Origin: Streptomyces formicae
GTDB lineage: Bacteria > Actinomycetota > Actinomycetes > Streptomycetales > Streptomycetaceae
NCBI RefSeq assembly: GCF_002556545.1
Contig: NZ_CP022685.1
Coordinates: 6,240,001 to 6,304,000, forward strand
Length of the DNA stretch: 64,000 bases
Reading direction: 5' to 3'
The notes under the pieces: model-generated
What the model was told of the DNA's origin: nothing
Database searches by the model: none
Seen by the model: the letters and a program-made list of their open reading frames with translations, nothing else
In this document: positions 45,365 through 53,146 of the stretch, piece after piece
Layout: each line of letters starts with the position of its first letter
How positions within the stretch are numbered: position 1 is the first letter of the stretch
Program-made: the position numbers and the translations under genes

Positions 45365-46257
45365 CGCGCCGCCCGCGCGGGCAGCGGTCTGGCCCGGTTG
45401 AGGTTGATGAGCGGGCCGAGCAGGTCCCCGTACCTGCGCAGGCGGGGCGCGATGTCGTCCGCGCGGAAGACCAGCTGCTCCTGGTCGTCGCACTCCTCGA
45501 TCTCCGCCCAGGTCACCGGGGTGGAGACCGTCGGCTCGGGGCGGGCCCGCAGGGTGTAGGGCGTGGCGGTCGTCTTCGCCGCGGCGTTCTGGCTGAAGTC
45601 GACGAAGACCTTGCCGGGGCGCAGGCTCCGCGTCATCCGGTGCACGACGAGCGCGGGCAGCTCGCGCTCGGCCTCGACGGCCAGCTCCTTCGCGTACGCC
45701 GTGACCCGTTCGGCGGGGGTCGGCTCCAGCGGTACGAGCAGGTGCAGGCCCTTGCTGCCCGACGTCTTCGCGTACACGTGGAGGCCGTCCGCCGTCAGCC
45801 GCTCCCGCAGCCAGAGCGCGGCCGCGCAGCACTCCACGACGGTGGCGGGGGCGCCGGGGTCCAGGTCGAGGACCAGGCGGTCGGCCTGTCCCGGGGCGTC
45901 CGCCTGCCACTGCGGGGTGTGGAACTCGGTGACCAGGTTGGCCGCCCACATCAGCGTGGCCAGGTCCTGGACGAGGATCTGGCGCGCGGTGCCGTCGGAG
46001 CGGGGCACGTCGGCGGTGCGCACCCAGGCGGGGGTGCCCGGCGGCACGTTCTTGGCGAAGAAGCGCTGTCCTTCGGGGCCGTCCGGGTAGCGCAGGAACG
46101 AGACGGGCCGGTTGTGGAGGTGCGCGAGGAGGGCGCCCGCCGTGCTGGCGTAGTAGTGCAGCAGCTCGCCCTTGGTGAAGCCGACCGCCGGGTACAGCAC
46201 CTTCTCCAGGTTGCTGAGCGCGAGCCTTCGGCCCTCCACCTCCGTGATCGGCGTCAT
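45361..46257 (-). CDS. LigD-type polymerase domain (archaeo-eukaryotic primase-like) of NHEJ
   Basis: This 298-residue protein corresponds to the stand-alone LigD PolDom (LSNLEKVLYPAVGFTKGELL, PVSFLRYPDGPEGQRFFAKN, DRLVLDLDPGAPA with metal-binding Asp residues, KTSGSKGLHLLVPL). It fills in ends during end joining. It is translationally coupled to the ligase and divergent from ku. The short intergenic region has a TCCCA-TAAAT-TGGGA palindrome (46268-46282). Confidence 0.93.
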   Translation of the reverse strand: MTPITEVEGRRLALSNLEKVLYPAVGFTKGELLHYYASTAGALLAHLHNRPVSFLRYPDGPEGQRFFAKNVPPGTPAWVRTADVPRSDGTARQILVQDLATLMWAANLVTEFHTPQWQADAPGQADRLVLDLDPGAPATVVECCAAALWLRERLTADGLHVYAKTSGSKGLHLLVPLEPTPAERVTAYAKELAVEAERELPALVVHRMTRSLRPGKVFVDFSQNAAAKTTATPYTLRARPEPTVSTPVTWAEIEECDDQEQLVFRADDIAPRLRRYGDLLGPLINLNRARPLPARAAR

Positions 46258-46326
46258 ACGATGAGAGTCCCATAAATTGGGATATGTCGACTTTCTCCTC
46301 TGTCTCACCCGTGAGAGGTGCCGGAC

Positions 46327-47361
46327 GTGCGATCCATATGGAACGGTGCGATCTCCTTCGGTCTGGTCAGCATCCCGATCAAGCTCGTGAACGCCACGGA
46401 GAACCACTCCATCTCCTTCCGTCAGATCCACACCGAGGACGGCGGGCGGATCCGCTACCGCAAGGTGTGCGAGCTGGAGGACCGCGAGGTGACGTCGGCG
46501 GAGATCGGCAAGGGGTACGAGGACGCGGACGGCTCCGTCATCCCCATCACGGACGAGGACCTGGCCGCGCTGCCGATCCCGACCGCCAAGACGATCGAGA
46601 TCGTCGCCTTCGTCCCCGCCGACCGCATCGATCCGCTCCAGATGGACGCGGCGTACTACCTCTCGGCGAACGGCGTCCCCGCCGCCAAGCCCTACACGCT
46701 GCTGCGCGAGGCGCTGAAGCGCAGCAAGAAGGTCGCCATCGCCAAGTTCGCACTGCGGGGCAAGGAGCGGCTCGGCATGCTGCGGGTGGTCGACGACGTG
46801 ATCGCCATGCACGGGCTGCTCTGGCCGGACGAGATCCGGGTCCCCGAAGGCGTCGCGCCCGACTCGCACGTCACCGTCCGCGACGCCGAACTCGACCTGG
46901 CGGACGCCCTGATGGACACCCTCGGCGAGGTCGACATCTCCACGCTCCACGACGACTACCGCGACGCGGTCGAGGAGCTCATCGCCGCGAAGGTCGGGGG
47001 GACGGCCCCCACGGAGCAGACGCCCGCCGCCGAGGCGGGGGGCGGCAAGGTCATCGATCTGATGGCCGCTCTGGAGAGCAGTGTGCGCGCGGCCCGCTCC
47101 GCGCGGGGCGAGGGCGGCGAGGAGGTGGCGGAGGTGACTCCGTTGCCGTCCCGGCGCGGCAAGTCGGCCCCTGCCGCTCCGAAGCAGGTGGGGGGCAAGA
47201 AGTCGACCGCCACCAAGAAGAAGGCGGCGGCCGCGCCCGCGAAGAAGTCCGCGTCCAAGTCGGCGCAGTCGGGGCGCAAGGCGGCCGCTTCCAAGAAGGC
47301 GACGCAGAAGAAGTCGGCTACGGGGAAGAAGACGACGGCCAAGAGGCGTGCGTCCGCCTGA
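46327..47361 (+). CDS. ku: Ku DNA end-binding protein
   Basis: This 344-residue Ku has the bridge-and-pillar core (SIWNGAISFGLVSIPIKLVN, YRKVCELEDREVTSAEIGKG, MLRVVDDVIAMHGLLWPDEI). The C-terminal extension of about 80 residues consists largely of lysine, alanine and serine (KKAAAAPAKK type). Ku encircles DNA ends and recruits the ligase and polymerase encoded divergently. GTG 46327 is chosen because GAGAGG lies at good distance; GTG 46318 would add three residues. The basic tail probably binds DNA non-specifically. Confidence 0.95.
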   Translation: MRSIWNGAISFGLVSIPIKLVNATENHSISFRQIHTEDGGRIRYRKVCELEDREVTSAEIGKGYEDADGSVIPITDEDLAALPIPTAKTIEIVAFVPADRIDPLQMDAAYYLSANGVPAAKPYTLLREALKRSKKVAIAKFALRGKERLGMLRVVDDVIAMHGLLWPDEIRVPEGVAPDSHVTVRDAELDLADALMDTLGEVDISTLHDDYRDAVEELIAAKVGGTAPTEQTPAAEAGGGKVIDLMAALESSVRAARSARGEGGEEVAEVTPLPSRRGKSAPAAPKQVGGKKSTATKKKAAAAPAKKSASKSAQSGRKAAASKKATQKKSATGKKTTAKRRASA

Positions 47362-47381
47362 CGTCCCGGCGGGCCACGGCG

Positions 47382-48152
47382 TCAGCCCACCCGGGCGCCC
47401 TCGGTCTCGCGGTGGCGCAGTGCGGAGGCGATGACCTCCGTGACGTACGGCAGGTGGGCGTCCAGGAAGAAGTGGCCGCCCGCCAGGACGTGGCAGTCGA
47501 AGGCCGCGCTCGTCTCGTCCGCCCAGGGGCGTACGCCGTCGGGGGCGACGCGGGGGTCGCTGTCGCCGGTCAGGGCGATGATCGGGCAGGTGAGGCGGGG
47601 GCCCGCGCGGTGGACGTGGTCGTCGAGCAGCTGGTAGTCGGCGCGCATCGGCGGAAGGATGAGCGGCAGCAGGTCGGGGTCGGTGAGCAGTTCGTCGGCC
47701 GTGCCGGACAACTGCCGCATGTCTTCGAGGAGTTCGGCGTCGCTCAGCTCGCGGGCCGGGCGCGGTCCTGCGGTCCTGCGCGGCAGCGCGGGTGCCTGGC
47801 GTCCGGAGACGAACAGGGCTACGGGCGGGCGCCCTTGGGCCGTCAGGCGCCGGGCCGTCTCGTAGGCGATGACCGCGCCCATGCTGTGTCCGAACAGGGC
47901 GAGCGGGGCGTCTCCTCGGCGTCGCGGAAGCGCGCCCACCACCGCGTCGACGACCTGCTCGGTCCGCTCGGCGAACGGCTCGCCGTGCCGGTCCTGCCGG
48001 CCCGGGTACTGCACGACCAGCGGCTCCACCGTGCCGCTGACGGCGGCCGACAGCGGGTGGTAGGCACTGGCCGAGCCACCCGCGTGCGGGAAGCAGAGCA
48101 GCCGGGCCGGGGCCTCGGGGGCGGGGTGGAAGCACCGTATCCAGTCGCTCAC
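47382..48152 (-). CDS. Type II thioesterase (alpha/beta hydrolase)
   Basis: This 256-residue thioesterase has LLCFPHAGGSASAYHPL, the nucleophile elbow ALFGHSMGAVIA (Ser), an acidic residue in LTGDSDPRV and the catalytic His in AGGHFFLDAH. Type II thioesterases remove wrong acyl groups from carrier proteins of polyketide or nonribosomal synthases. No such synthase is in the window, so it may act at a distance. GTG 48152 lies within the stop of the degraded gene upstream (GTGA), showing they once formed one translational unit. Confidence 0.88.
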   Translation of the reverse strand: MSDWIRCFHPAPEAPARLLCFPHAGGSASAYHPLSAAVSGTVEPLVVQYPGRQDRHGEPFAERTEQVVDAVVGALPRRRGDAPLALFGHSMGAVIAYETARRLTAQGRPPVALFVSGRQAPALPRRTAGPRPARELSDAELLEDMRQLSGTADELLTDPDLLPLILPPMRADYQLLDDHVHRAGPRLTCPIIALTGDSDPRVAPDGVRPWADETSAAFDCHVLAGGHFFLDAHLPYVTEVIASALRHRETEGARVG

Positions 48153-48640
48153 TGACCGCGTCCTCTCGTCATCTCCGTGATGGGGGCGCCTGCCGTCCAC
48201 GGCTTCGGCACCGTCTCGGACAGGATGCCATTCCTCGGCCTTGGCCAGGCCCGGGTGAACAACTCGCGGGCAGGGAGGGGCGGGAGCAGGGTGCGGGGCC
48301 TTGGCCTCGGTCCAGCCGCCCGGCACGAACGCCGTGCGGCCCGCGCGTGGGCGCTTGCCCGTCTCCACTGCGCCCGTCGCGGTCGGTCGGGCGGGGCAGG
48401 GTGAGCAGTTGCAGAGGGAGCTCCGCCGCGTCCGTGCCGACGCCCAGCGCCCCGGCGGCCACGGCAACCAGGTCGGGGGCGCTCAGCCGCGGTCGCACTC
48501 CTAACCGCCCGCAACTGCGGGGGAATTGGCGGCGTGTTCGACCATGCGGGACAGGCCGCCGACGCCGTCGTGCAGCGTCTGGACCTGGCGTACGCGCAGG
48601 AGCAGGCCCGGCAGGTCGAGGTCGGCATCGACCTACACGG
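48149..48640 (-). pseudogene. Frameshifted remnant of a gene once coupled to the thioesterase
   Basis: Protein-like segments follow each other in order but in different frames: LLLRVRQVQTLHDGVGGLSR up to a TAG at 48501, then LSAPDLVAVAAGALGVGTDA with ELPLQLLTLPRPTDR, then RAGRTAFVPGGWTEAKAPH, then LPARELFTRAWPRPRNGILS with KPWTAGAPIT ending in a TGA that overlaps the thioesterase GTG. At least two frameshifts and one stop have inactivated it. The family is not identified. No intact gene fits between 48153 and 48754. Confidence 0.7.
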
Positions 48641-48707
48641 TCGACGAGTTCGCCCGGTGGGGGAGTGTCACGGTCATGCGAGCGGTCATGGCACGCGCCA
48701 CCGACAA

Positions 48708-48741
48708 GGCGGGGGCGGCCCGGCACCGGACCGCCCCCGCC
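48708..48741. terminator. Terminator of the eCIS operon
   Basis: GGCGGGGGCGG (48708-48718) pairs with CCGCCCCCGCC (48731-48741), with an inner CCGG-CA-CCGG stem. It lies 14 bases past the stop of the last eCIS gene on the minus strand. Confidence 0.8.
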
Positions 48742-48754
48742 CTCGCCTACCGGC

Positions 48755-49981
48755 TCACTGGCCGCCGGTCGACCTGCCGAAGTACTCCAGCTCGGCGATG
48801 GCCAGCTGGCGCTTGTCGCCCGCGCCGTACGCGGAGCGGACCACCAGGCGGACGGAGACCGCGTCGCGGACCCGCACGTCGACCTTCTGCGCGCCGCCGT
48901 CGTTGATCCGGCGCTTGAAGGTGCGCTCCTTGCCCGCCGAGTCCGTCACCACGAGGTCGAACTCCATGGGACGCGCCTGCTCGGCGGCCTGCGCGGTGCG
49001 CGGCGACGTGCCGGGCGTGATCAGCAGGTTGAGCAGGTCGGTGGGCTGGCCGAACTCGGCCTGCAGCCACTGGCCCGCCGAGTCGCCCGAATAGCCCGTC
49101 CCCCACCAGGTGTTGGAGTAGCCGTCGAAGGCCACCTTGGGGCCGTGCTTGGGCGAGGAGTGCGAGGCGCTGAAGTCCGTCGGACGGACCGGGACCCGCT
49201 TGGCGAAGTGGTCCTGCACGGCCCGCGCGGCGGGCGGTCCGCCGAAGATCCCGCCGAGCACCACGCCGACGACGATCGCGGCCACCACGGCGCGGTAGAT
49301 CCACCGGGTGCGGTCCCGGTTCAGGCGCGGCCGCTGACCGGCGTACGGGCCTTCGGCCGCCGGGCCCGAGTGGTCCTTCAGGGGCGTCGCGCAGCTGCGG
49401 CAGAAGTTCCTGCGCGGCGCGTTGGGGGTCCCGCAGCCCGGGCACGGCATGCCCGACTCGGGCTCGGCGGGCACGGCGGCCTGGCGCACCCTGGGGCGGG
49501 CGGCCTCGGGCCTGCCGGGCAGCACGCCGCCCGGCGCCTCGGGCGGTGCGACGGGCTCGGACTCGGGCACCGGCACGAGCAGCGACCTGATCGCGGTGTC
49601 GGAGTTCCCGGCGGGCGGCCGCTGGTCGTCCTGGCGGGCGTAACCGCCGTCGGGGTGGGCCGCCTGCTGCTGCGGGGCGTGCGGGGGCTGGGCGGGCTCG
49701 CCGGGCGCGGCCGTCGGCAGCGGCACGGTCGTCGCCGACGCGCCGGGCACGGAGCCCTCCCGCGCGTGGTCCCGCGCCGGGCCCGGCGGCAGGTCGGGCA
49801 CGGCGTCGTCGGCGGGGGGAGCGCCGGGCCCGGTGCCCGCGGGGGCGGCCGGGGTGTCCCAGCGCAGGAAGGCGCCGCAGGAGTCGCAGAAGGACTGGCC
49901 GTGCTTGCGGGCCGGGGTGCCGCACTCGGGGCAGGGAGCGGTGTTCGCAGGGGAGTCGGGCATCTCAGGCTTCTCGGTCAT
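48755..49981 (-). CDS. cisA: CisA-like membrane protein: zinc ribbons, one TM helix, C-terminal glycan-binding-like (discoidin) domain
   Basis: This 408-residue protein has an N-terminal zinc ribbon (CPECG...FCDSCG, residues 17-36), a long Pro-rich linker, a second zinc ribbon (CPGCGTPNAPRRNFCRSC, near 180-197), one membrane helix (IYRAVVAAIVVGVVLGGIFG, near 227-246) and an extracytoplasmic beta-sandwich (FDGYSNTWWGTG, MEFDLVVTDSAG, RLVVRSAYGAG) of the NADase-type glycan-binding/discoidin kind. In Streptomyces eCIS loci such a protein, CisA, is reported to link contractile particles to the membrane. It is the last gene of the operon, overlapping gpI by 17 bases. Confidence 0.85.
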   Translation of the reverse strand: MTEKPEMPDSPANTAPCPECGTPARKHGQSFCDSCGAFLRWDTPAAPAGTGPGAPPADDAVPDLPPGPARDHAREGSVPGASATTVPLPTAAPGEPAQPPHAPQQQAAHPDGGYARQDDQRPPAGNSDTAIRSLLVPVPESEPVAPPEAPGGVLPGRPEAARPRVRQAAVPAEPESGMPCPGCGTPNAPRRNFCRSCATPLKDHSGPAAEGPYAGQRPRLNRDRTRWIYRAVVAAIVVGVVLGGIFGGPPAARAVQDHFAKRVPVRPTDFSASHSSPKHGPKVAFDGYSNTWWGTGYSGDSAGQWLQAEFGQPTDLLNLLITPGTSPRTAQAAEQARPMEFDLVVTDSAGKERTFKRRINDGGAQKVDVRVRDAVSVRLVVRSAYGAGDKRQLAIAELEYFGRSTGGQ

Positions 49982-50690
49982 GGGTGGGTTCCCTCAGGGA
50001 CGGTGTGGTGGTCACCTCGGCCGTGAAGGGGAGGTGGGCGGGGCGGGCCGCGGCGACGACGGCGTGCAGGCGGTGCTCGTCCACCGACGCCGGGTCGCGG
50101 ACCGGCAGAGCGATGTGCAGTCCGGGGCGCGGGTTGCCGGGAAAGGAGCCGAGCGGCCGCGCCGACCAGGTGGCGCCGCCGCTCTCGGTGATCTCGGGCC
50201 GTACCCCGAAGGCGAGTTCGACGGCGGCGGCCAGGCCGCGCCGGGTGCCGCGCACCCGGTGCAGGGCGACCGCCGAGGCCACCGCGTGCCGACGGAGCAC
50301 CAGCGGCTCCGTGCCGTCGAGCTCCGTGCCGACCCAGTCGGTCAGCCAGCCGAGGAAGTCCTCGGGCGCCAGGGCGGGCGTGAAGTACGCCTCCAGACAG
50401 TCGAGGACGGTGAAGACGGGGGCGAGCACGACGTCGAGCCCGGAGACGAACCGCAGCACGAAGTCGTCGTCGGCGAAGACGGCGGGGAGCTGCTCGTCGA
50501 GCGGATGGGCGGAGCCGAGCGTCGCGATGCTGCCCCGGTGCGACACGGTCGCGGGCCCGGTGCCGTTCTCGGCGCCGTTCCCGGTCCCCTGCCCGGCGGA
50601 CGGCGAGCCCTTGGACATGTACGCGGAGGACGACCCCGCGCCCTTGGACATGGACGCGGCGCCGGACCCGTCGCCGTTCTGCCCGCTCAT
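49965..50690 (-). CDS. cis12: eCIS baseplate protein, gpI-like (Afp12-like)
   Basis: This 241-residue protein matches phage tail protein I/gpI (LDEQLPAVFADDDFVLRFVS, CLEAYFTPALAPEDFLGWLT, GTRRGLAAAVELAFG). The first 45 residues are a Gly/Ser-rich extension. gpI forms part of the wedge between baseplate J and fibres. ATG 50690 overlaps the stop of the J gene (ATGA). It is encoded in the same order as in other Streptomyces eCIS clusters. Confidence 0.87.
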   Translation of the reverse strand: MSGQNGDGSGAASMSKGAGSSSAYMSKGSPSAGQGTGNGAENGTGPATVSHRGSIATLGSAHPLDEQLPAVFADDDFVLRFVSGLDVVLAPVFTVLDCLEAYFTPALAPEDFLGWLTDWVGTELDGTEPLVLRRHAVASAVALHRVRGTRRGLAAAVELAFGVRPEITESGGATWSARPLGSFPGNPRPGLHIALPVRDPASVDEHRLHAVVAAARPAHLPFTAEVTTTPSLREPTHDREA

Positions 50691-52678
50691 CGGGCCTCGA
50701 TGACGCGGACGCGGTGGTCGAAGGGGAACAGCAGCGCGGACGGCGCGAGGTCGATGCGGTCGGTGGCGTCACCGCGCCGCCCGGTCAGCGGGTCCGCGGG
50801 GTGCAGGAGCACCTCGTCGACCAGCTCGACGCCGGGCACGCGCTGCAGCGCGGCGAAGATCTCACCCGCGCGCAGCGGACGCCCGAACGGCCAGCCGTCG
50901 CCGTGCGCGCCGCCGGTCAGCGGGTCCAGGTAGGCGTACAGCGCGTCGAGCGCCTCGGTGCGCACCTTCTCCGACTGGGCGGCGCGGAAGGAGTGCAGCG
51001 TGGCGACGACCGTGACGCCCTGGTAGAACGGCGGCCCGACCGCGAGCCGGGTGCCGATCGGGCGCCGGTCGTCGAGGAACTGCGTGACGCGCGAGAGGAG
51101 TTCCTCGCCCGGCACCAGCTGCTCGAAGCGGAGCCGTCCGCCCCGGTCCGACACGGCCTGCGGGACGACGAGAACCCGCACGGCGTTCTCGCCCGCCTCG
51201 GCGGCGTCCGCGGCCAGACAGTGGATGCGGGCCGTCTCGGGCGCCGCGCGCCGCGCGAGCTCCTCGTAGTCGCGCGCGGTCACCGCGCGCTCCTGGGCGC
51301 GCAGCGCGATCGGCGCGCGGACCTTGGCCTCTTGCACGGTCTCGCCGTCCACGCCGCCGCGCGCCGCCTCCCGGTTCTCCACGCGGGCGACGTACGGGAT
51401 GGAGCTGCGGAGCACCTGGATGGCGCCGCGCGCCACGTTGCCCGCGCGGCCGCCGCCGGTGCGGTAGCGGGTCGCGCGGATCGCCGCGCCCTTGGCGGGC
51501 ACCGCGCCGAACTGCCGCAGGGAGCCGTCGGGTTCGCGCACCGCGGGGCCGAACGCGATCTCGCCGGTCGCCGCGTCGAGCGTCACGTGCGGGTCGAAGG
51601 GGCCCGACGAGGCGAAGTCGGAGACGACCTGCCACTGGTGCCAGCCCGCGCCCTCGTTCTCGCCGTCGCCCCCGTCGTCGGCGGAGTGCTCGGCGATCTC
51701 CAGGACCAGCGGCGGCCGGTCGGCGACGACCGGCGCCTGGGCGAGCCGCAGCCGCTGCCCCGGCACGCCGGAGGAGTCACCGAGCGATTCGTCGCGCACC
51801 ACGTCGGCGTGCGCCACCGCCGTCGTACCGCCGATGGTGAAGGCGGACGCGGCACGCACGGTCGGCGAGGCGCTGTAGAAGGGCTGGCCCTGCACGGCCT
51901 CGGTCACCCGGCAGCGCAGCCAGCCCGCGTCCTGTCGGCCGATCCGCGAGACGGTGTGCCCCACGGGGATGTGCAGGACCACGTCGCCCGGCCGGTTGAG
52001 GCCACCGGTGGAGTCCTCCTCCACCTCGCACTCCGTCCAGCCCTCCGCGGTCCACGCCTCCCACACCAGGGGCGGCTGGCGCGGGTCGACGCCGACGCCG
52101 TCGACGCGGCTGTCGAGCTGGAGCACGGCGGCGCAGCGCGGGACCGGCGAACTGAGCCCGAACAGCAGGGTGTCGCCGGGCTGCGGCGAGGCCGAGAAGG
52201 CGGCCACGTCGCGGCCGCCGAAGACGTCCTGGCCGCAGTCCTGCGGGGTGCCGCCCGACTCCTGGCGAAGGACCGACTCCAGCTCGCAGGGCACCACCGT
52301 CAGGTCGTCCTCGGTGGCGAAGGCCACCGCCTCCTCGGTCTCGGTGCGGCTGGTGGCCACCTCCGTACCGGCGGGCAGGACCACCGGCTCGGTCTGCGGC
52401 GCGGAGAGCCAGAAGGTGACGTCGGCGCGGGCCGCGGCGGGCGGGAAGAGGGTGACGCCGAGCAGGTCGAGGAAGGCCAGGTGGTTCTTCTCCGGCACCC
52501 GGTTGAGGCGGTAGACGACCTGGTCGGCCATGTGCGCGACCGCCTCGATGAGGGTGACGCCCGGGTCGGAGACGTTGTGGTCGGTCCACTCCGGGCAGCG
52601 CTGCTGAATGTAGCGCTTGGCGTCGTCGACGAACTGCTGGAAGCGCCGGTCGTCGAGGTGGGGTGCGGGCAGGGCCAT
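50687..52678 (-). CDS. cis11: eCIS baseplate J protein (Afp11-like)
   Basis: This 663-residue protein has the baseplate J layout (DDAKRYIQQRCPEWTDHNVS, DPGVTLIEAVAHMADQVVYR, LNRVPEKNHLAFLDLLGVTL at the N-terminus, VTARDYEELARRAAPETARI and LRAGEIFAALQRVPGVELVD near the C-terminus). It builds the wedges of the contractile baseplate. It lies six bases after the gp25 gene and is coupled to gpI downstream. Confidence 0.93.
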   Translation of the reverse strand: MALPAPHLDDRRFQQFVDDAKRYIQQRCPEWTDHNVSDPGVTLIEAVAHMADQVVYRLNRVPEKNHLAFLDLLGVTLFPPAAARADVTFWLSAPQTEPVVLPAGTEVATSRTETEEAVAFATEDDLTVVPCELESVLRQESGGTPQDCGQDVFGGRDVAAFSASPQPGDTLLFGLSSPVPRCAAVLQLDSRVDGVGVDPRQPPLVWEAWTAEGWTECEVEEDSTGGLNRPGDVVLHIPVGHTVSRIGRQDAGWLRCRVTEAVQGQPFYSASPTVRAASAFTIGGTTAVAHADVVRDESLGDSSGVPGQRLRLAQAPVVADRPPLVLEIAEHSADDGGDGENEGAGWHQWQVVSDFASSGPFDPHVTLDAATGEIAFGPAVREPDGSLRQFGAVPAKGAAIRATRYRTGGGRAGNVARGAIQVLRSSIPYVARVENREAARGGVDGETVQEAKVRAPIALRAQERAVTARDYEELARRAAPETARIHCLAADAAEAGENAVRVLVVPQAVSDRGGRLRFEQLVPGEELLSRVTQFLDDRRPIGTRLAVGPPFYQGVTVVATLHSFRAAQSEKVRTEALDALYAYLDPLTGGAHGDGWPFGRPLRAGEIFAALQRVPGVELVDEVLLHPADPLTGRRGDATDRIDLAPSALLFPFDHRVRVIEAR

Positions 52679-52684
52679 CGGACT

Positions 52685-53098
52685 TCAGACTCCGCTTTCG
52701 GTTTCCGTGGAAGGGATCACGTAGAAGGGGAAGACGAGGCTGCGCGGGTTGTTGGTGCCGCGCACGCTGTAGCTCACGTCGATGAACAGGACGGACGGGT
52801 CGTCGGGGGCGGGGCTGACCTCGACGTCGATGACCTCGATCCGCGGCTCCCAGCGGTCGAGCGAGGACCGCACCTCGTACCGGATCCGGCCCGCCGTCGC
52901 CTCGTTGACCGGCGCGAAGACCATGTCGTGGACGGCACAGCCGAATTCGGGCCGCATCGGCCGCTCGCCGGGCGCGGTGGCGAGGACCAGCCTGATCGAC
53001 TCCTCGATCTCGCGCTCGCGGCGGGCGAGCGCGATGCCGCCGCCCGCGTCCGTGCGCAGCGGGAAGGTCCAGCCCGCGCCGACGAACTGTTCACTCAT
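52685..53098 (-). CDS. cis9: eCIS baseplate wedge protein gp25/GPW (Afp9-like)
   Basis: This 137-residue gp25 protein contains the conserved EIEESIRLVLATAPGERPMR and PEFGCAVHDMVF region. gp25 connects the sheath to the baseplate and starts contraction. It lies 48 bases after the spike gene in the operon. Confidence 0.93.
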   Translation of the reverse strand: MSEQFVGAGWTFPLRTDAGGGIALARREREIEESIRLVLATAPGERPMRPEFGCAVHDMVFAPVNEATAGRIRYEVRSSLDRWEPRIEVIDVEVSPAPDDPSVLFIDVSYSVRGTNNPRSLVFPFYVIPSTETESGV

Positions 53099-53146
53099 CT
53101 CCGGTGACCCCCTTGCGGCACATGTGACTCCACTTCCTCACGTCCT

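Noticed and set aside
47382-48152. Start of a polyketide/nonribosomal peptide cluster
   Set aside because: Only a lone type II thioesterase is present; no synthase, carrier or tailoring genes are near it.
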